A stretch of DNA of 64,000 nt from Ctena decussata (lineage: Eukaryota > Mollusca > Bivalvia > Lucinida > Lucinidae). The DNA lies in assembly GCA_963989385.1 (NCBI GenBank), contig OZ022515.1:4310803-4374802 (forward strand), in the 5' to 3' direction. Under the pieces are notes generated by a model. That model worked only from the letters and a program-made list of their open reading frames with translations. It was not told the DNA's origin and ran no database searches. Shown one piece after another: positions 1 through 10,842 of this stretch; positions within the stretch are counted from its first letter, which is position 1, and every line of letters starts with the position of its first letter. The translations under genes and the position numbers were made by a program.

Positions 1-710
1 GTGGAGGTCCGTTCACTTGTGGAAGATCCATTTACAGGTGGCGGTCCTGTTCGCAAATGCAGTTCCTGCTCACATATGGACGACCCGTTCACAAATGAAG
101 GTTCCTTTCTCACATGCGGATCCCGTTAACACGTGGAGGTCCCGTTTACACTTCACAGGCGCAGAGCCCGTTCAACCATGGATTGTCCGTTCGCCTGTGG
201 TGATCCCTTGCATACTTGGATAATCAGACTGCATGTCCCGTTTTACATGCTGGATCTTTGAAAAATACAGGACCCGCGAAGGTCTCCATCTAGCGTGCAG
301 CACCTTTTCACAGGTGGGTGTCCCGTTCATACGTACATATGTACCTATCTCGTTCACACGTCCCGTCCCGTTTATATGTGGGTATCTCGTCCACACCTGG
401 AGAAGCCATTCTTACAAGCAGATTTGTTCATACATGGAGGCCCTGTCAGACGTAGAATACATGTTCACACGTGCAGATCAAGTTTACATCTTCTTGTTTG
501 GTTCACCTATAACGGTTTCGTTCACTCGTGGTGAATCCTTTCCGACCATGGAGGACCCGGTCACTGGAGGAGATTCAATCTACATTACCTGTTTTATTTT
601 TTGTTGTTTTCGTTGTTTTCATTGATGAACCGCCCATTTACATGCCAAGGTCTCGTTCACACATGGAGGACCAGTTCAGGCACGAAAGGCGTTACATGTG
701 GAGATTCTAG
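1..710. repeat. Degenerate 21-bp minisatellite
   Basis: A unit close to GTGGAGGTCCCGTTCACACGT recurs in diverged form from the first base to about 705. It is interrupted by a T/G-rich stretch near 590-625. Because the unit length is a multiple of three, several frames stay open and encode repetitive peptides such as HTWRSRSH. I read these open frames as a by-product of the repeat, not a gene. The array runs off the left edge of the window, so its full size is unknown. Confidence 0.85.
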
Positions 711-767
711 AAATCACCTTTACCCTATGCAGATAGTTTGGTACCCTCAGAATTTGACATGTGTCCT

Positions 768-935
768 ACCGAGCCGTCTAGCGCAGTCGGCAGCACGTCG
801 GTCTGCACATCAAGCGGTGGCGAGTTCGATTCCAAAGCCCGGCCCCTGAACAGTCGTGAAGATTGGTCATGAAATATTTTATGCTCATTCTCTCCCTTCC
901 GCTGACTTAAAGGCAGTTGTGAGTTTGTTTGTTTT
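768..935 (+). mobile_element. tRNA-derived SINE, truncated
   Basis: Positions 776-848 form a tRNA-like head with an A-box-like TAGCGCAGTCGGCAGCAC and a B-box-like GAGTTCGATTCC. It is followed by the body motif CTTCCGCTGA...GGCAGTTGT, which is shared with the fuller copy at 54970-55235. The expected body after the GCAGTTGT motif is lost. The next sequence is a SINE tail in the opposite orientation. Acceptor-stem pairing is poor, so it is not called as a functional tRNA gene. Confidence 0.75.
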
Positions 936-1000
936 GTTGAGGATTTACGGCCAAGTAAACAGCTAAGGTCATGTCTAGGCGGTCAGTTAACCTACTCAAA
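920..1000 (-). mobile_element. SINE 3' tail fragment, reverse orientation
   Basis: Read on the minus strand, this matches the tail of the SINE copy at 55165-55230: GTTAACTGACnG, then CATGACCnTAGCTGTTTAC, then an A/C-rich end. It abuts the plus-strand SINE head at 768-935, giving a head-to-tail chimera. Confidence 0.7.
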
Positions 1001-1014
1001 CTATTTCATGACAC

Positions 1015-1100
1015 TGTTCCATGGTATGGCCCATGTTCCTTCTTTCGAATGTGTTCTCTGCTCTCGAAGAAGCTCTTTAAGATTTTAATTAGATCTAAAC
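1015..1100 (+). repeat. Dispersed module, GGCCCATGTTCC family
   Basis: This diverged copy of a short module begins GGCCCATGTTCC, continues through TTCTCTGCTCT and ends TTTAAGATTTTAAT. Better preserved copies lie at 53452-53520, 55305-55370 and 55625-55750. A minus-strand copy lies at 40000-40120. The module may be the terminus of a larger retroelement. I cannot name it. Confidence 0.65.
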
Positions 1101-1300
1101 GTTTAACCAGTACTTAGTTCACATACTTTCGCCAGTAAATGACAACTGCCCTTCTTGAATCAGCAGAAGGGAAAGAATGACGTTAGAAAATATTTAATGA
1201 TCAGTCTCCACGAGCGTTATGTGGCCTGTCTGGGAATCGATCTCAGGACCCCTTGACCTGCAGTCTGACGCGCTGCCGACTGCGCTAGCGGGCTGCCGGC
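1101..1300 (-). mobile_element. tRNA-derived SINE
   Basis: On the minus strand the copy opens at 1297 with GCTAGCGCAGTCGGCAGCGC (A-box region), reaches ATCGATTCCC (B box) near 1233, and then carries the body motif GATTCAAGAAGGGCAGTTGTC at 1140-1160. It ends within the ACTGGTTAA portion near 1100. The same body recurs at 54970-55235. Confidence 0.75.
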
Positions 1301-1301
1301 A

Positions 1302-1425
1302 AGGGTAGTTGTCTGTTACTGGCGGAAGTATGTGCACTGAGTATTGGTAACCAGGTTAACCGCTTAGTATGTCTAAGCCTGCCCAGACACAGTGTGACGG
1401 CAGATGAACTGACAGGCTTTTGGTC
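1302..1425 (+). mobile_element. SINE body fragment
   Basis: The order AGTTGTC, TTACTGGCGGAAGTATGTGCA, GGTTAACCGCTTAG, TCTAAGCCTGCCCAG reproduces the middle of the SINE at 55070-55145 on the plus strand, without its tRNA head. It directly abuts the minus-strand SINE, so 768-1425 is a pile-up of at least three family members. Confidence 0.7.
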
Positions 1426-2116
1426 CCTCACCCAGCCTCGTTGAGGCGGTTCGGATGAGGGGTTTATTAGCAAATCTGACAAAAATTGTCACCCATTGCC
1501 CACTCGCATCTAGAACTCTGCAACTTATTCTCCTAATGTCGTCATTCTATTCTATTCTGAAGCTTTCTTCGAAGTGTTTTACATGCAATTATGTTGCATT
1601 TGGACCTATACCTCGGATAGTGGTGCTGGTCTTGTAAGCTATTGAGCGCTTTACACAAAGCATTGCTTAGCCGTTCGTATGAGCGTTCTTGTCATAAATT
1701 TCGACGTTTCGCTCTTCTATTCCAGATAATTATTTAAACCGAGGCCCCAATCAATCGATCGTACTCAGGCACGTTTTGGGGCGGCTAGGTCGGATACCGA
1801 TCCCAGAAACAACGTGCACACTATCTTTGAATTTGACACAGATGACAGACGGACTCGGGCACCCAGACGGTTCTATTATGGATTCGTTCCGCGGAGCCGC
1901 TGGGAAGGACCCGTTGTTGGAGGCATTGGGGAAAAATGTGTATGCTAGGTCACTATCGCAGTATATTTATATAGGCTCTACACTGTTAGGAGCTTACTAG
2001 AATTGGCAAAATATCCGATTTGCCCCGCATGCTACGAAATTTTGCAAAACAATGAGAAAAATTGAAGGCTCTGGAGGTGATGAAAACTAATGAAACTATT
2101 CCATTGATAATTTCGT
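1426..2116. other. No recognised feature
   Basis: This is unique-looking sequence with short random open frames only. I saw no splice-bounded coding segment or repeat match elsewhere in the window. Confidence 0.5.
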
Positions 2117-2147
2117 TTTCCTTTTCTTTTTTTTTCTTTTTTTCTTT

Positions 2148-2178
<31 letters not shown>

Positions 2179-2179
2179 G
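2117..2179. repeat. Pyrimidine tract followed by 22-G homopolymer
   Basis: A T-rich tract with sparse C runs from about 2117 to 2157. It switches directly into an uninterrupted run of 22 G at 2158-2179. The G run could form a G-quadruplex and its length is likely to be uncertain in the assembly. Open minus-strand frames through it (poly-Pro and poly-Lys) are artefacts. Confidence 0.9.
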
Positions 2180-3160
2180 ACAAAGAGCTGTAACGCGTTA
2201 AGATGTTTAAAATATTTGCTTTCAGCCGGAGCCCATATACAGGTCCGACTCTCATACCATTGCACCAGGGTACTATATGTAGTTGTAGGATTTTTAAAAA
2301 AAAAAAAAATATTTCTTTGTTTACGACAATGACAGCGGGAGGTAATTAGTTGTTTGATCGTTTAGGTTTTCACGGCCCTTTGAGATAGTATTTCAGTCTA
2401 TATCGAGCCGTCTCCCAGAGAGTAGGCGAGAAAGGAGAAAGGACAGATGAGCAAAAAACGTCCAAACAACCCTTCCCGTATCTACTGCAAGATAGCAAGC
2501 ACTGCCGGTCCTTGCCCCAAAATAATCCAAATAAGTAGGACGCACCAGTACTGAAAGCTACCCATCACCATCGCCCGAGCCGACCGCCCAGTCAACCCAC
2601 TAGAGGTAGAAAACACTCCAAGGCTTTCTCGCCCTCGGAGGACTTTTCCACTCGAATTTTCATCCTACTCATGCTTGTTCCACTGGCTTGTTCAGCCATT
2701 TTCAACCCAAATGTCAATCACACAAATGAATAACAACAACTCATTTTAGTAAAGATGTACAACTATGCGCAACGGTGAAATACACGTGATTGGACACGGT
2801 TAAATAAATAACAAAGCGTGGCGGATCTAGCTCGTTTTCCTTTTTTGCTTTATTTGAAAAGAAGGGATTATGATTTATTATTTGATTACTATTCAAGAAA
2901 GAAACTGAAAAACTTTGTTCACGAACTTGGAGACCTTATATATGCCACCAAAGGTTTCTGAAGTCCTGAAGTCGGGAATTTCGTTTTCGCAAACTTGTCA
3001 GACAATCCGCCATAGCTTTTTGGCATAGCGTTTAGTCTTTAGTCTTAGTCGCCTTAGTTGTACTAGTCCACCTAGTAGTTAAGTTAGTCACATTTAACGA
3101 GGTTACATTGTAGTATATTTGAAAACAAAGCCAACAATGCGAGCGCATCATTACACTTCT
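2180..3160. other. No recognised feature
   Basis: Only an A run at about 2296-2310 and AT-rich unique sequence are visible. There are no convincing exons or repeats with partners in the window. Confidence 0.45.
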
Positions 3161-3162
3161 AC

Positions 3163-3465
3163 ACAACTTCAATATTTGTGTCCTTGGCTTTAGGTCAGGA
3201 GCAGCATCAAGCTGATGTAAATTGATTTATTGCAACCAAAAAGCACACCTGCCCATCTGGCAAACGTTTCTATTGAAGAATACTGAAAATATAATAAACA
3301 ATAAACATGACGAAACACTTTGACGCTAATGTTTAAGTTTGTGACCTTGAACCTAGGTCAGCAGCAACATCTAGATGATGTAAACTGATATGTTGCAACC
3401 TAAAAGTAAATCTAAGCACATTCAAATGTTTCTATAGAAAGATATTGGAAATATGATATTATGCT
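3163..3465 (+). repeat. Two diverged tandem units of about 170 bp
   Basis: Two consecutive segments share the order TTTGTGaCCTTG, TAGGTCAGnAGCAnCATC, GATGTAAAnTGAT, TTGCAACC and a closing AnTATTGGAAATATgATA-like stretch. They look like the remains of a tandem-repeat element similar in style to the larger arrays further right. Confidence 0.55.
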
Positions 3466-4699
3466 TTCCAGCCTGTACGCTTTAGGATCAGCATAATCTT
3501 TTAAAATTGCTTTCTGCCTTAGTATAACCACTCTATTGCTCGAAAATGAAAGCTGTGAAAGTAGTCATAGACTTGCCAATCAAGGTGCAAAGTAAAGCAA
3601 CCTGTTATAAACAAAGTCAATATTATAATATTCTATTCAAGGACGGTAATATACAAGTACAAAAAGCAAATACCTCTGATACATAATAATAAGCGAAGCA
3701 GATAAACATAACGCAAAACTATGCCACAAATATTTAAGAATGTTACCTTTACCATACGACAGTAACATCATTCTCACTAAGTCAACTAATCCGCTGTAAA
3801 CACAAAGTAAGCCTTATAACTTACCAAAAGGTTTCATTGAATTATATTTGAAATACATCTATAAGTAAAAAAATTAAACTTAGCACAAAAGTTGAACGCA
3901 AAAGATAACACATCTATGACGGTATCCTCCAGGTCGAAAGCATGGTTAGTACAGATTAAAGCTTACAAGCAACATCTTTTAACATGCCAGAGGCATATCA
4001 AACACAACAGAGAGTTTGCAAAATTTGAAATATTAAGAGCAATTCTCTGTAACCACTTAAAAAGTCGCGCCACGCATAGTCATCGATTTTGCTCAAACTT
4101 TCCTTATTTACTTATTGTGACACCAAAGCAAAAAAAACATGTCGATTTCATTCCTACATGTGCCCGTTGCCATGGCAACGGCTGTTGAATATTTTGTCAG
4201 AAATTGAGGTAAAAATTGTACTAAAATATACATATTTCTAACAAATTTATGTATTAGAAAAAGAATGACTTACTCTGAATGCTTCTCATATGTAAATGTC
4301 TTGTTCGCCTTGAGTCGACACCAAAACTTTGAATTGTATTTGGAATGCTTGTAATGTCATCAGGATTGGGCAAAGTGGGTGGGGGTAGTGCTATATTGCG
4401 AAAGGCTATTTTAAGGCAGTTTGAGGGTTATTTGTAGAATTCTTGCAGCCATACCGGCATGTGTGTGCAGCTTCATCTAACAAAGCAACATTCCAAGAAT
4501 AAGTTTCTGGAAAAACATGCCTGGGGAAGTATACCTCCTGAAGCGTTACCATGGCAACAATAAGTGGACCGTCGCAAAATTCCAAAATGTAGGGTAATAA
4601 TACTTATAATGTCAAATCATCATATCTTATAAATATATGTGTTCCTAAATTTTTAAATACACTTAATAGTAAATTTGGTCTTTTATAAAATATCAACAT

Positions 4700-5720
4700 A
4701 TTGCTAGTTTCTCTGTTCAAGGTCAAGGTCAAGGTCACAGAAGCACGAAAAGATGGCTAAAATGCGTTTTTTTCCTTATACTTTTGTGTTCTCTAGCAAC
4801 AAAATATTGCAACATTGTCTTTGTACTTGGAGTTTATTTAGTGAATGACAACAACTTTCAAATACACATATAGCTGGCTTTCTCCAGTAACAGTCAAGGT
4901 CAAGGTCAAGGTCACAAATACAAGAAAAATGCTAAAAAATGCACATTTGTATTAATATTTTTTTCTTGTATCAACAGTAAATTTATATAATGTCTTTCTA
5001 CTTGGCCTTTATTTAGTATATATCAATAGCTTTCAAACGCACATATAGCTTGTTTTCTCCAGTAACCTCCAAGGTCAAGGTCAAGGTCACAAACACAAGA
5101 AAAATGCTAAAAATGCACATTTTGTTCATTTTTTATGTTCTGTATCAACAGTAGATACAGAAAAAGTATTTGTACTTGGTCTTTATCTAATATATTTCAA
5201 TAATTTTGTAAAGCACATAAAGCCTGTTTCCTACAGTAGCTTCCAAGGTCAAGGTCAAGGTAACAAACACAAGAAAAATGCTAAAATGCACATTTTTCTC
5301 ACATTTTATGTTCTTTATCAACACTTAATAGAGCAAATGTCTTTGAACTTGGCCTTTATTTAATATATTACTATAGCTTTCAAATGCACATATAGCTTTT
5401 AACTTCCATTAACCAACAATGTCAAGGTCAAGGTCACAAAAACCAGAAACATGCTAAAATGCACCTTTCATTCATATTTTGTGTTCCGTATCAACAGTAA
5501 ATACAGAATGTGTATTTATACTTTGTCTTTATTTGGAATATTACAATAGCTTTCAAATACATGTACAGTTCGTTTCCTCCAGAAACTTCCAAGGTCAAGG
5601 TCAAGGCCAAGGCCATAAAAACAAGAAAAATGCGAAAAATGCACCTTTTGTTAATATTTTGTGTTCGGTATCAAAATTAAATATAGAAAATGTATTTGTG
5701 CTTGATCTTTATTAAGTATA
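4700..5720 (+). repeat. Tandem array of about 175-bp monomers with AGGTCA triplets (left arm)
   Basis: Six monomers are marked by TCAAGGTCAAGGTCA-type clusters at 4717, 4893, 5070, 5244, 5421 and 5590, a spacing of 169-177 bp. Each cluster is followed by a CACAAACACAAGAAAAATGC-like segment and a TGCACATTT segment, then CTTGGnCTTTATTTA and AGCTTTCAAAnnCACATATAG. The repeat is diverged but in register. The motif AGGTCA is the core half-site of many nuclear receptors, and TCAAGGTCA is the extended half-site of the ERR/SF-1 type. Binding is not shown. Confidence 0.85.
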
Positions 5721-5724
5721 CATC

Positions 5725-6925
5725 TCCTCTGAAACGACAAGGCTCATTCTTACCAAATTTCATATCTCGCATCTATAGGCAGGGGAACCAATAATACTGT
5801 TTTTCATCCAAATAGCTTCAAAACTTTGGTTGCTATGGCAACTTACAGTTTCCATTGACTCGTATGGGAAAAATTGAAAATTAACATTTATTGCTATTTC
5901 TCTGCAGATGATTTGACAAATCTTTTACGGAAATGTTCCTTGAGTAGCTCTCTATCAATAACATGAAATTTATGTTAATTGCACAATTTGGCTGGTTGTC
6001 ATGGCAACCGAATGGTTAAAACTAGAAAAAATATTCAAACATCATCTCTTCAGAAACTGTGCAACCAATAAGGCTAAAACTTCACAGAAAGGATCTTAGT
6101 ACTTCCCTCTATAAAAGTACTGTTTTTCTTGGCAATTGCCTCAGCAGTTTGTTTGCTATGGCAGCATAAAATTGCCATTGACTTATAATGTGAAAATAGC
6201 AAATCTGCATTTATTGCTATGTCACTGCAGGTATTTTGACAAATTTTATAGAAATGTTCCCAGAGTAGTCCTCCACCACCCTCATTCAATTTATGCAAAT
6301 TGCACTATTTGGCTGATTGCCATTGCAACCAAATGGTTAAAAATAGAAAGGATATTAAAATATCATTTTTGCAGAAACTATGCGACCAATAAAGCTCAAA
6401 CTTGACAGAAAGGATTTTAGTACTAGCCTCTATGAAATTTGTGTTTTTCATGGGAATTGCTTCAGCAGTTAGGTTGCTATGGCAACTTGTAGTTTCCATT
6501 GACTTATAATGGGAAAATGGAAATTGGCAATTTTTTGCTACCTCACTGCAGTTATTTGGATTTTTATTCTACAGAAATGTTTCTTGAGTAGTCCTCTATG
6601 ATTCTTGTTAATTTTGTCCAAATCACTGATTTCGATTCGTTGCCATGGCAACATAAAGGGAAAAAATTTGAAACAATATTCAAAAATCTTTCCCACAAAA
6701 ACCATATAGGGGGATGAAGCTGATTCTCTGCATACATGTTTATGACATTAGCCACTACAAAAATATTGTTCTTTTTTATTGTTGCTCACGTGGTTTCATT
6801 GCTATGGCATTTTAAAGTTTCTATATACTTGTATTGGGAAAAGTGCAAATTGGCATTTATTTCTATGTTACTGCAATATTTAGGCATAAAGTTGTACAAA
6901 CATGTTTTTTATTGTAACTTCATCA
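5725..6925 (+). repeat. Four tandem units of about 325 bp with paired X-box-like palindromes
   Basis: Units start near 5725, 6047, 6366 and 6690, and the last is incomplete. Each carries in order an AAACTnTGCnACCAATA-like start, GTTGCTATGGCAAC or a variant, CATTGACTtaTAATGGGAAAA, TTTATTGCTATnTCACTGCAG, GAAATGTTCCTTGAGTAGTCCTC, and a second GTTGCCATGGCAAC-like site. The two palindromes per unit (5825 and 5997, 6150 and 6317, 6474 and 6639, 6800) are the conserved landmarks. Confidence 0.8.
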
Positions 6926-7029
6926 ATTTTGCTAATATTAACTAGGACAAGCATACCAACTCAGTCAAAGTTGAAATAAGGCCATATTGTACAATCTTTC
7001 TTTCAGTTACTTACTCCTGAGTGCTGAAG

Positions 7030-8905
7030 GTGAATGGACCAATGGTCCTCTGGTTAGCTCACCTGATCCGGAGGCTCCAGGGGAGATTATAGTATAGGCA
7101 GGATTCGTTGTCCCTCGTACGTCTGTCGTCCATCCACAATTTCAAATGACTTCTCCTCTGAAACCGTGGGCCGATTGTAATTAAATTTCATATGCAGGCT
7201 CCAGGAGTCTTAGGATCGATAATTTGTTCAAACATCCTGGTCACATGACCAACATGGCCACCATGCCCATATATGATAAAAAACCTTAAAAATCTTCACC
7301 AGAACCAATAGGCAGATGGCCTTGAAGCTTGGTATGGAGCATCGAGTAAGCGAGTACTACCAAGATTGTTTAAATTATTACCTTGGGCTGATTTTGACTG
7401 TTTTTATGGTAAGGTCAAATTTGCTTCCTTGTGCTTTATTATATAGAAAAATGCTAGAACATATGATATCTTGGAAACCGTGTGCACAGCCATCTTACTG
7501 AGTACATGAAGATTTATGAGTACAAGAGATCAAGGTCATTCTTTCTCTCATGTTTCAACAATTTTTAACATCTCCTCAAAAGCCACTGGGCCAATTGTAA
7601 CCAAATTTCACATAAAGTCTCCAGGGGTTGATTGATAAAAAATTTGTTCAAACGGTCCAGGTCACATGACCAACATGGCCGCCACACCCATATATGGTAA
7701 AAAGCTTCAAAAATCTTCTGCAGAACCAATAGACCAATGGCCTTGAAATTTGGTATGTAGCATAAAGTACTCAAGTACTACCAAGATTGTTCAAATGATG
7801 ATCTTAGGTTGACCTTGACATTTCTTATGGCAAGGTCAAATATGTGGAAATGCTAGAACATAAGGTTTCATGGTAAGTTTTGAAGAGTTTGGTCTAAAAT
7901 TGGTAAATAAAGTCATTTTAATGAATACATGAAAATTTATGAGTACAAAAAGTCAAGGTTATTCTTTGACGTTTGACCCAGGTCTCTTATATTTTGACAT
8001 TTTCAAACATCATCTCAAAAGCCACTGGGCCAATTGTAACCAAAATTCATTTGTGAGCCTCCAGGGCTTGAGAGAACAAAAAGTTGTTCAAACGATCCAG
8101 GCCACATAATCAACATGGCCACCGTGCCCATATATGGTAAAGACCTTTAAAAAATTCTTCGTAAGAAGCAACTGACCAATGACCTTCAAACTTGATAAGT
8201 AGCATCGGGTACTCAAGTTCTTCCAAGGTTGTTAAAATTATGACCTTTAATTGACCTTGTCCTTTTCTACAGCAAGTTCAAATATGGGAAAATGCTAGAA
8301 CATAGATTCTATGGGAAATTTTGAAGATTTTGGCCTTAAAGTTGGTATATACACTCCTCTTAATGAGGTCATGAAGAATTATGAGTACAAGAGGTCAAGG
8401 TCAGTTTTTGACTTTTGACTTTTGACCCAGGTCTCTCATATTTTGACAGTTTCAAACATTGCCTCAAAAGCCAAATTTCAACCAATTTTCATATGGAGTC
8501 AATGTGTTCAAACGGTCCAGGTCACGTGATGAACAGGGCCGCCATACCCATTTATCATATAAAACTTTAATACATTTTATCTCAAGAACCAATAGACCGA
8601 TGGCCTTGAAACTTGGTAAGTCGCATAGAGTACTAAAGTATTACCAATACTGTTCAAATAATGACCTTTGGTTTACCTTGACCTTTTCTGCGGCATGGTC
8701 AAATATGGGAAAATGGTAGAACATAAGATTTCATGGAAAGTTTTGAAGATTTTGGCCTAAAATGGTATATATGGTGTCTTAATGAGTACATGAGATTTAT
8801 GAGTCATAGTCATTCTTTGACTTTTGACCCAAGACTCATATTTTGACAATTTCAGACATAAGTAAGAGCCACTTGGCCAATTGCTTAGGTGAGCGATTCA
8901 GGGCC
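7030..8905 (+). mobile_element. Tandem-repeat element, about 430-bp unit
   Basis: The element opens with GGTTAGCTCACCTGA and a GTCC-rich tract (7109-7135). It then has about four units marked by TGGCCTTGAAACTTGGTA at 7318, 7739, 8183 and 8600. It closes with TAGGTGAGCGATTCAGGGCC near 8887. The first and last bases are roughly complementary (CTCACCTGA against the complement of TAGGTGAG). The same family in opposite orientation occupies 18375-20232. Open frames inside it are repeat translations. Confidence 0.8.
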
Positions 8906-8919
8906 TCATGGCATCTTGT

Positions 8920-10000
8920 TTCTGTGACCTTGACCTCACCATTTGGAGCCACTGAAAGAAAGGTTGTTTGTTTGAAAGCTTTTGTAATATACTAAATAAA
9001 GACCAACTACAAAGACGTGGCTGCAATGTATTGTTGATATAGGACACAAATACCGAAATTCTGTGCATTTTAGCATTTTTGCTTGTTTTTGTGACCTTAA
9101 CCTTGACCTTGGAGTTTATTGAAGGAAACTAGCTGTATGTGTATTTGAAAGCTATTGTAAAATAGTAGATAAAGACTAGGTACAAAGACATTTCTGCAAT
9201 ATATTTTGATACAGAACAAAAAAAAATGAGAAAAAAAATATGCACTTTTAGCGTTTTTTTCCTTCTTTCTCTGACCTTGACCTTGACATTGACCTTAGAG
9301 GCTACTGAAGAAAAGTTGTCTGTTTGAAAGCTTTTGTAACATATTAACTGTATGCCAACTGCAAAGGCAGTGTTGCAGTATATTGTTGATATATGACACA
9401 AAATTTTGCAAATATGTGCATTTTTAGCATTTTTTCTTGTTTTATGACCTTCACCTTGACCTTGTAGGTTCCTGAATGAAACAAGCTATATGTGTATTTG
9501 AAAGCTATTGTAATGTGTTAGATAAAGACCAGGTACAAAGACATTGCTGCAATATATTGTTGATACAGAACACAAAATATGAGAAAAATATGCACTTTTA
9601 GTGTTTTTCTTGTTTCCGTGACCTTGCCATTGACCTTGAACTTGGAGGCTTCTGGAGGAAAGTTGGTTGTTTGAAAGCTTTTGTCATATATTAAATAAAT
9701 TTCAACTAGAAAGACATTGCTGCAAGTTATTGTTCATATAGGACACAAAATGTTTCAAAAAATATGTATTTGTACCATTTGTTCATGTTTGTGTGACCTT
9801 GACCTTGACCTTGGAGCTTCCTGGGTAAACCCGACTATATATGTATTTGAAAGCTTCTGTAATATGTCAGATAATGATCAGGTTCAAAGCCATTGCTGCA
9901 ATATATGGTTGATACAGAACACATAATATGAAAAAATATGCATTTTTAGCAGTTTTTATTGTTTCTGTGACCTTGACCGTGACCTTGATAAGAGAAACCA
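8920..10000 (-). repeat. Tandem array of about 175-bp monomers with AGGTCA triplets (right arm)
   Basis: Seven TGACCTTGACCTTGACCTT-type clusters occur at 8922, 9091, 9271, 9444, 9619, 9793 and 9967, a spacing of 169-180 bp. They are the inverted counterparts of those in the left arm, with the same flanking TGCAnTTTTAGC and CTTTTGTAATATnTTA segments. Confidence 0.85.
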
Positions 10001-10842
10001 ACAAAATGTCCATAGTTTATAGAAGATAAATATATTGTAAAATGAGTTTCAAAATTAAGAAACAAATATGATCATAAGCTATGATGATTTGACATTACAA
10101 GGAATGTACCCCTAAGAACTTGCTTTTTGCTACGGTACACTTATTGTTGCTATGGTAACGCTTCAGGAAGTATACTTTCCCAAGAATGTTTTTCCAGAAA
10201 CATATCAACAGAACACTGTTCTGTAGGAGGACAGTGCACATATATATTGACGAGGCCGCAAGAACTCTAGAAAGTGTGAAATTGGATTTTTGCCATATAT
10301 GGAAACCCCCACCCACTTTGCTTGAGCCTGATGACCACAGAGGTTTTCCAAATGATTTTTTAATTTCTTTTTTAAAGTTAGTGTGAACAAGTTATTTTTA
10401 GGTAGAAAGAAATTAGAGCTTGTCATGCATTTGAAAGTTAATATATTTGTTGAAAAATTGCCCATTTTAGGACATTTTTTAGCACATTTTTTCCCAAAAT
10501 GTATAGCTGCTGTTGCCATGGCAACAGGCACGCTTTGGAATGAAACTGATGTTGTTTTCTTGTTTTTGTGTCACAATAAGTAATATAGGAAAGTTTGAGC
10601 AAAATCGGTGACTATGCGTGCCCCGGCCCTATGTAAAAATTTAAGTCATTACAGAGAATGGCTCTTAAATAAACGTCTGAGAAAAGCTATTTACTCCTCA
10701 TTATTTTTCGTATGCTAGGGATATAAAAGAAGAGTTTCTACTTGTCAGCTATAAACATAAAGCAGACGTGTTCTTAAGTATCCCCCACTCTAGAATTCAA
10801 CCGATCCCTGATGCATATACTCATATAATAAATAAATCTAAC

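Larger units (their letters stand above)
4030..10675. mobile_element. Large composite fold-back element with internal tandem arrays
   Basis: The left arm (about 4030-5720) and right arm (about 8920-10675) are inverted copies. The outer ends match (TTAAGAGC...ATTCTCTGTAA at left against its complement near 10650-10672). So do ACTATGCGTG/CATAGTCA-type segments, a GCAAAGTGGGTGGGGG block (4371 against 10306), GTTTCTGGAAAAACAT, and GAAGCGTTACCATnGCAACAATAAGTG. Further in, both arms carry monomers of about 175 bp with AGGTCA arrays. The space between holds a roughly 325-bp tandem block (5725-6920) and a separate roughly 430-bp tandem element (7030-8905). The arms are clearly diverged, so this is an old structure. 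No transposase frame is visible. It could be a non-autonomous DNA element or an inverted duplication of a satellite-bearing repeat. Confidence 0.75.

Noticed and set aside
17..625. Open frames with repeating HTWRS-type peptides
   Set aside because: They are translations of the 21-bp minisatellite. More than one frame is open over the same bases.
776..848. Possible functional tRNA gene
   Set aside because: The A and B boxes are present but the acceptor stem does not pair, and it continues into a SINE body.
2032..2265. Minus-strand frames with poly-Pro and poly-Lys
   Set aside because: They are produced by the G run and the T/C tract.
5479..5715. Open frame with GQGQGQGH peptide
   Set aside because: The peptide comes from the AGGTCA array. 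The frame is not kept in neighbouring monomers.
4700..9990. Regularly spaced short repeats resembling a CRISPR array
   Set aside because: The spacing of about 175 bp, conserved spacers between clusters and the eukaryotic setting fit a satellite-like repeat and not CRISPR.
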